Positions 58,201 through 64,000 of a DNA stretch of 64,000 nt are shown one piece after another. How positions within the stretch are numbered: the first letter of the stretch is position 1; each line of letters begins with the position of its first letter. The translations under genes and the position numbers were made by a program. Location of the stretch: the NCBI GenBank assembly GCA_013396525.1, contig VWYX01001220.1, forward strand, positions 32,560 to 96,559, written 5' to 3'. Source of the stretch: Chaetorhynchus papuensis. Its lineage: Eukaryota > Chordata > Aves > Passeriformes > Rhipiduridae. Below the pieces are notes generated by a model. The model had not been told where the DNA came from and ran no database searches. It worked only from the letters and a program-made list of their open reading frames with translations.

Positions 58201-60217
58201 TTGAGAGTCCTTTAAATAATGATGTCCACATCTCCACTAGTTCATTCCAGTCGATGCCAGACCTTTGCCTACGGCCCAGTATCAGCCTGTGAGCCACAGA
58301 TTCCTTCAGCTCTGAATGGTTCCCTCTGTCCTCCTGTCCTACATGTATGGGCTCTTTATTCCAACCACAGGCCCCATTCTGTCGGCCCCAGGGCAGGGGT
58401 TTGGAAGGAGAAATTCAATAATATTTCTGAAATACCATTTTGGTGCAGAACTCCCAAGCCACTGGTGTCAGGAGAGGGCTGAGCTCTGCACTTTGAACTC
58501 TGGCTCGTCTGGCCTCTCCCAAACATTCCCATGTTAAATATAATAACATTCCCAAATGTTAAAAAGATTTAAAAATCCTACCTTGCCTCTGTGCTGGGAT
58601 GATTCATGTCAAAATAGAGCAACAAGTTGCTAAACACATTACAAATTAAGGAAGTGAAAGAGTCACTGTAGTTTTCAGTCCCTCGGGACATTTTATAGAG
58701 TCAAACAAAACAACAGTGTCTGAAAGCAGAGGAGATTTGCCATTCCTGGGCCAGGCTCAGGAAACACTTCCAAAAGGTACAACTACAGCTGCACCTTTCA
58801 CCTTTTCCGTGGTGTCGCTTTAGCAGGTGTCATGTCAAACATCCCCAGTGTTGAACCAGCCCCTCTGGCCACTCAGGGAGGGGAGTGTGGGGATCTCTGA
58901 GCCTGATGAGGAACTCCCCAACAGCTCAAACTGGATTTAGGGAAAAGAAATCCAAGGCACCGTACTGTGTATCTCACCAAAGAATTCCTTCCTAACGAGA
59001 GGGAACACATACAAATCTCCACGTGTGCATGTTCCAGGGATACATTTGCACACAGGTGTATCTGGCATACAAAACCACTGAATTTTTCCCTTTTCTCTCC
59101 TTTTTTAGTTCTTGCTGAGTTTTAATTTGAAAACCCAGTTGGAACTTGTTAAGTCAATAATTATTCTTGTGAATGTGGGTCAAACTATTTTATGTCTCTT
59201 CCTCTCTAGGGACTTGGAAGAAGATTCAATCCTCCAGCACTCCGAGGTAGGGAGAACCACATTTCCTATTTCATTTTGAAAGTCCAAACTGATTGTCCCA
59301 TGGGGGTAAAAGCTGAGGGGGGACAGGGTTGTGTGAGTGAGCGGCATTGCTGGAGCGCCGGGTGTTCACCTACAGCTGCTGGCACAGGTGTCCAGGAAAG
59401 AATGCCCCCAGCTCTGATAACATATCGGAGTGCCTTGGGATCCCATGGAATTTATTCTAAGGGTATGCTGAACATATTATTCAGTTGGGATATTGGAGGG
59501 TCTGTAGCTTCCCACCTTCCACCTCTGGACACAAATCCCACTTTTTCTTTTTAAAGCATTTGCCTTATTGGAGAAAAAAAGCGCGCAACAATTTCTGCAG
59601 TTTTCTCCATCAGTAACTCCAAGAAATCCTTCTGCACAGCAGGAGCCATTGGCTGTGTTGGAAAATTTTATTTATCCACCCCCTCCTCAGCCTGAGAACC
59701 CTCTGCCATGAGTCACTGGCATTCCTGCTCCACTCAGGAGGTTAGGGGCTTTTTCCAAGGATGGAAACTGCCAGAGAAACCGGACTTTATCCACCACAAT
59801 TTCATTCCTGTGAACTGCTTTGTTAGGTGTAATTCCAGCCTGCAGAATAGCCCACTGCTACTGGAACAACATGAACCCGTTTCTGCTTTACACCCGAGTT
59901 TTGCCACCCGTCAGCAGCGTGAAAGTTGCCTTCAAGTGTAAATTCTATTTAAAGCCACCAAAAGCCTCTTAATCGGTACCTCCTGCTTTCCAGCGGCCTC
60001 TCAGTGCTGCGGAGACACTGCAGCTGCTCCCTCTGTCCCAGATCTGCAGTGGGTGAAACTTAGGGCGGCCGTGTGTCACGTGGGGCTGTACCCCAGAACG
60101 TGCTCCCTGGACAGGAACTGTGTGGGGTGGGGTCAGCTCCATCTGAGCACAGCCCCTGTGGCTTGTGGGGTTTGTTGGGTTTTCAGCCCTCTCTTCCCAG
60201 GCTGTTGGGTGCCAGTG
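58201..60217. other. Intergenic, nothing recognised
   Basis: AT-moderate sequence between two CR1 copies. No coding exon, RNA gene or promoter cluster was recognised. Confidence 0.45.
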
Positions 60218-60478
60218 TTTCAGAGTCATGGAATCATGCAATGGTTTGGGTCTTGGGAGGGACCTTAAATTTCATCCAGTTCCACCCCCTGCCATGGGCA
60301 GGGACACCTTCCACTATCCCAGGCTTCTCCAAGCCCCGTCCAACCTGGCCTTGGACACTTCCAGGGATGGGGTCACCACAGCTTCTATGGGCAGCCCGTG
60401 CCAGGGCCTCACCACCCTCACGGGAGGAATTTCTTCCCAAGAATTCCATCCTAAGGTGTCTCTCTGTTATTCCCTTAG
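60218..60478 (-). repeat. CR1 LINE fragment, relatively well preserved
   Basis: It contains AATGGTTTGGGTCTTGGGAG, CACCCCCTGCCATGGGCAGG, AGCCCCGTCCAACCTGGCCT and CAGCTTCTATGGGCAGCCCG. It is antisense on the plus strand and parallel to the copy at 57978. Confidence 0.95.
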
Positions 60479-60539
60479 AAAGGCAGAGGAGGGAAGGAGG
60501 GAGGGAGGGAAGGCGGAGGGCGTTTGCTTAAAGCTTTTG

Positions 60540-60800
60540 AGGCGGAGAGGGAGAAAATAACCAAAAAAAGGCGCTTTGGCTGGGAGGGTGGGTGGGCTCC
60601 TGTGTGCCGCATGCAGCCGGGGTTCCTCGCCCCGTGGTCCTTATTTGGCTGGGAGCGGGAGCATTCCGGGGATTGGCTGTGCTGGGAAGCAGGCAGGGAG
60701 TGCAGGCACTGGAGCCGAGTGCCAGCTGACGAGCACAGCACACGCTCGCCCGCTCCTCAGCATGTGTTGAGCAAATTGCAGCTATTTTTATAGGAGACGC
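60540..60800. promoter_or_regulatory. Candidate enhancer or promoter with CArG, M-CAT and MEF2/TATA-like motifs
   Basis: CCTTATTTGG at 60639-60648 is a perfect SRF-type CArG box. CATTCC (TEAD/M-CAT core) follows at 60662-60667, an inverted CCAAT (GATTGGC) follows at 60671, and CTATTTTTATAG lies at 60782-60793 (one mismatch from MEF2; also TATA-like). The cluster lies between ANP32E and PLEKHO1 and is not within a gene. Confidence 0.35.
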
Positions 60801-62593
60801 TTTGCCTACATCTTAAGAATCCAGTCCCAGTCCCGTCTCCCTGTAGTGTAATGGGAAATCCCCTTCCCAGCCCCCTTTTCCCTGTTCTGTACATGTTTCC
60901 AAGGCACAGTTGGGCAGAACCCAGACTTCTTGGCCATTATTGGGCTTCAGACTTCTCTGCTGTGCACCGCCCGGCCAGGGCGCTCTGTATTCCTGTAATG
61001 ATCCAGTGTTTTGTCTCCAGAGCCAACATAATTGCCACACTGGACAATACTGGCCCTTTCTGGGAATGGCAGACGGCTGCTCCGCTGCTGGGCGAGCGCA
61101 GCCCCTTTGTGCAGCGTTATTCCCGCATGGATAGACCCACCGACCGGGGGGCGACGCACAAAGCCACGTCTGTGCTGCCCTTGGCTTTGCAGCTCCGTAG
61201 GGCTCCCTGCGCCATGCCAGAGGCTTTGGGAATGCCACCGAGGGCAGGGGGCCGGGCAGGGGGCTGGCAGGGGGCCGGGCAGGGGGCTAGCAGGAGGTGG
61301 CAGGGAAACAGAGGGGGAAAAACTGTGAGGGGTGAGGAGAGAGGCAAGACCTCCATAACAGCCCTTAGGAGCTTCAGGGTCTCCCTGAAGAGAGCAGGGC
61401 AGGGCCGCTCAAGTGTGCCGGGGTGGCTGCACCAGCAGCTGCTCGTGGTGACCTTTCAGCCCTTCCTGGAGTGTGTGGTGGCTCTTCCAGAGGCCTCCGC
61501 TTGGAGCAGCGTGGCAATGAGCATTCCAAAATTCAAGGAGAATTGCTGGTGTGAGAGTAACAAATACAGCACCTTGCTGGCACTACCTGGGATGCACGAG
61601 GTCACAAGTGAGGTTCAGTGGTTCCTTGCAAAAAATTTTGTGGAGCAATCCAGTTCATCAGCATGGAAGGGCACTGGAAGTTATCCCTGGAAGTATCACT
61701 GGAGTCTGGTTAAGCCAAACTCATTGAGAAAGGTTTGGGGTTTAAATTTAAATTTAAAAAAAATCTTGTCATCACAGCAAGGAAAGGAAAGAGAAAACAC
61801 CAACCACGACCAGGAAATAACTCTGTGGGTTTAATATTTTCGTGGACTATTTGCCATGTAGGTAAGGGAATTAGGTTTCCTTTTAAAAAACAAGGAACAG
61901 TTGGGTGTTACGACGAGTGAACTTGTGAGACACAGCCACATCCTGCTCGTGGGTCTGAAAGCTGAGCCAGCCCGAGAGCCGATGATCTGAGCTCTGCTCC
62001 GGGCTCAGCTTTCGTTCCAGCAGGGCGGATTCAGATCTTGGGCAGCCCAAGCAGAGCCTGCTGCTGTCCGTGACACCTGAGAGAGCAAGGCAAACCTACC
62101 AAAACTGCCGTTGGCTCGTGGTGTCCGGCTCCTGCACACACCCCCTGATTTTTCAGCTCAAAGAAAAGGTAAAAAAAAAGAGAAATGGGAATGGAAAAGC
62201 CCAACCCCCCAGCTACCTATGTGGGCTGTCGAATCCAAGGCTTTGATCCTCTGGTTGCACGGAAGGGAAGACACATCGCTGCTGCCTCCCACTGCTCAGG
62301 ACCAAGGGGGTCTGTGAAGCATTCATGGCCCGACAGCATCAGGGTGGGTATGGATTGTGTCACTGCTGCCCTTCCGGAGAGCTCTCTGGTGTGCACCCCA
62401 AGTAACAGCTGCCAGCCCCAGGTTCTCTAGGGGACTGTGCCGGGACTCTGTGAGCTGTACCCAGCAAATGCCTCGATGGCCTTTGTAATGCTGAGATCAG
62501 CCTGGACTTCCCACATCTCCAGGAGAGTTCCTGGATAATGGGGACTTCCAGGCAGCGGTGGAGATGGACACCTTCTTTGACCTTTTAATGTCA
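60801..62593. other. Intergenic DNA with one long unexplained open frame
   Basis: A 327-codon open frame spans 60851-61834 on the plus strand; I do not recognise its product. Short GGGGCCGGGCAG repeats occur at 61240-61290. No splice-flanked exon or CR1 block was seen. Confidence 0.4.
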
Positions 62594-63033
62594 TTTATTT
62601 CTGAGAGGATGGTGAGGGAACAGGGCAAGTGTCCCGGTGAAGGAGATGCAGTTTGGGACACAGCCCAGACATGAGAGCAGCAATGCCAGGGCTCATCCAG
62701 CTCCGCCCCATGGGATGCTCCGGGCAGACATGGGGCAGTTCCTGGGAACCAGTGCTTGCTCCTGTCCTTGGAGCATGACAGGAGCTGCAGCCTGCGGTGC
62801 AAAGGGAGCTCTTACAAAGGAGGTATAAACTGCAACTGATTTATTGGAACACTGGGTTGATTCATCAGGGGATGCGATGGAGGAAAGGAAGGGTCCAAGC
62901 TTTGAGAAGCAAATTTGGGTGAGAACAGGCACCTTTTCATTCTTTTGAACACTGTAAATTAATAATAATAATTAAAAAAGAAGACCAGATGGCTGCCCTC
63001 CCCAGTCCCTCCCTCCCATCCCAAGGCTTGCCT
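62594..63033 (-). other. PLEKHO1 3' untranslated region
   Basis: Below the PLEKHO1 stop codon, minus-strand AATAAA occurs at 62840-62845 and 62594-62599. Either could end the transcript, giving a 3' UTR of about 0.2 or 0.45 kb. Confidence 0.6.
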
Positions 63034-63801
63034 TCACATCATGCTCTTCCTAAACTGCGACTGTGAGCTCTGTTTGGGCTTCGAGTCTGACTGCTGCAGC
63101 TCAAACTGTTTGTACAGGTCCCTCAGCTCTTTGATCTCCTGCAGCACCCTCTTGGCTTGGCTCCAGGTGGAGGAAGCCTCCCCCAGCAGCCTCTCAGATT
63201 CCTGCAGGATCCTTTCAGAGTCCGACTTGGAAGATGATGAGGAAGAAGAGGTGGTGGTGATGGTGGTGCTGGTGTTGGAGTCCTTGGTCTTTCTCTTGCC
63301 TTCCCCGTAGCCCTTCACCTCTGTCAGCAGTTCCTGAGTTTTTTCCAGTTTCAGTGCAACCAGTTCCTGTATCCGGGACAGCTGCTCCGGCTCTGCCGAG
63401 GCAAACTGAGCCTCCAGCCCCTTCCTCAGCACCGCCCGGTGCGTGGAAGAGTCCCGTCGGGACAGGATTTCTTCCATGGAGGCACATTTATTCTTTTCTG
63501 AGTGCGAGAGCTTTTTGGGGACCTGCGGTGTGTACATGGTCCCTTTGTCAAAGGAGTCATTGCGCTGCCCAGCTCTGTCCCACGAGGTCACCTCCTGCCG
63601 CGGGAGGCTCCCTGTCCGCCCTTTCTCCGATGACTTGGTGTTGTCCGAGTCCGAGCGGCGCCGCCCAGCAGTGAGGTGTGCCACGGACTTGTCCAGATCC
63701 ACCCGGAAACTCTCCTCGCAGGTGCCGTGATCCTCCGGAGAGGCGTCTTCCTCCTGGATCAGGTCGAGGGTCAGCATTCCGTCGGAGGTTGAGGTAGATG
63801 C
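63034..63801 (-). CDS. PLEKHO1: PLEKHO1 (CKIP-1), last coding exon only
   Basis: PLEKHO1 is a PH-domain adaptor that binds casein kinase 2 and moves between plasma membrane and nucleus. This exon encodes the C-terminal 255 residues; the PH domain is beyond the right edge. The conserved start STSTSDGMLTLDLIQEED and the block ESFRVDLDKSVAHL match human PLEKHO1. The coiled-coil C-terminus (SERLLGEASSTWSQAKRVLQ) also matches, as does the end QFRKSMM (human QYRKSLM). The acceptor is at 63801/63802. A GTGAGC donor at 63998 suggests the upstream exon begins at 63999, with a 197-base intron. A Thr/Ser run (about 63220-63270, TTTSSSSSSSK) is longer than I expect for mammals. The orientation relative to ANP32E (convergent 3' ends) matches human. 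Confidence 0.94.
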   Translation of the reverse strand, partial: ASTSTSDGMLTLDLIQEEDASPEDHGTCEESFRVDLDKSVAHLTAGRRRSDSDNTKSSEKGRTGSLPRQEVTSWDRAGQRNDSFDKGTMYTPQVPKKLSHSEKNKCASMEEILSRRDSSTHRAVLRKGLEAQFASAEPEQLSRIQELVALKLEKTQELLTEVKGYGEGKRKTKDSNTSTTITTTSSSSSSSKSDSERILQESERLLGEASSTWSQAKRVLQEIKELRDLYKQFELQQSDSKPKQSSQSQFRKSMM

Positions 63802-64000
63802 CTGGAGGAGCAGAAACCAGAGCTGTGTTGGCACCAGAACGGCTGCACAGGCTTCCGAGGGTCTCTACACTGCGGATACACACTACAGAGGGGGAGTGGG
63901 AACGCTCCCTCACCCAGTGACAGAGCCTGGGCATGGGGGTCTGGCTCAGCTGCAGATCCACAGACCCAGAGCACCGTGGCTGAGCCCTCCCTGCTCACCC

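Overview
This window is vertebrate nuclear DNA, almost certainly from a bird. Genes are spliced with GT-AG introns. Scattered CR1-type LINE fragments are present. Gene density and GC content are very high, with introns down to about 70 bases, as on avian microchromosomes. Every recognised gene belongs to the block found on human 1q21.2. The species cannot be fixed from the sequence. There is one 266-base assembly gap.

Layout from left to right: TARS2 (5' part only, minus), RPRD2 (minus), PRPF3 (minus), MRPS21 (minus), CIART (minus), a divergent CpG-rich promoter region interrupted by the gap, CA14 (plus), APH1A (minus, convergent with CA14), a small secreted or GPI-anchored-like gene that I assign to C1orf54 (plus), ANP32E (plus), about 11 kb of gene-poor DNA with CR1 pieces and an orphan CpG island, and the last coding exon of PLEKHO1 (minus). 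For RPRD2, PRPF3, MRPS21, CIART, CA14, APH1A, C1orf54-like and ANP32E I could join a full set of exons in frame. Their predicted lengths are 1434, 684, 87, 222, 344, 261, 136 and 254 residues.

The genes do not form one pathway. They cover mitochondrial translation (TARS2, MRPS21), transcription and splicing (RPRD2 on the RNA polymerase II CTD, PRPF3 in the U4/U6 snRNP), the circadian clock (CIART), pH and ion balance (CA14), gamma-secretase (APH1A), H2A.Z removal (ANP32E) and signalling (PLEKHO1).

The most notable observations are these. (1) The editing domain of this mitochondrial threonyl-tRNA synthetase has lost nearly all of its signature HxxxH/CxxxH residues, although the surrounding protein is conserved. 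(2) CIART encodes a much shorter protein than in mammals, and the DNA upstream carries an array of E-box and D-box sites. (3) The CA14-APH1A-C1orf54 block is inverted relative to the human order. (4) A CpG island and a muscle-type motif cluster between ANP32E and PLEKHO1 have no assigned gene. I found no CRISPR array, tRNA, rRNA or prokaryotic mobile element.
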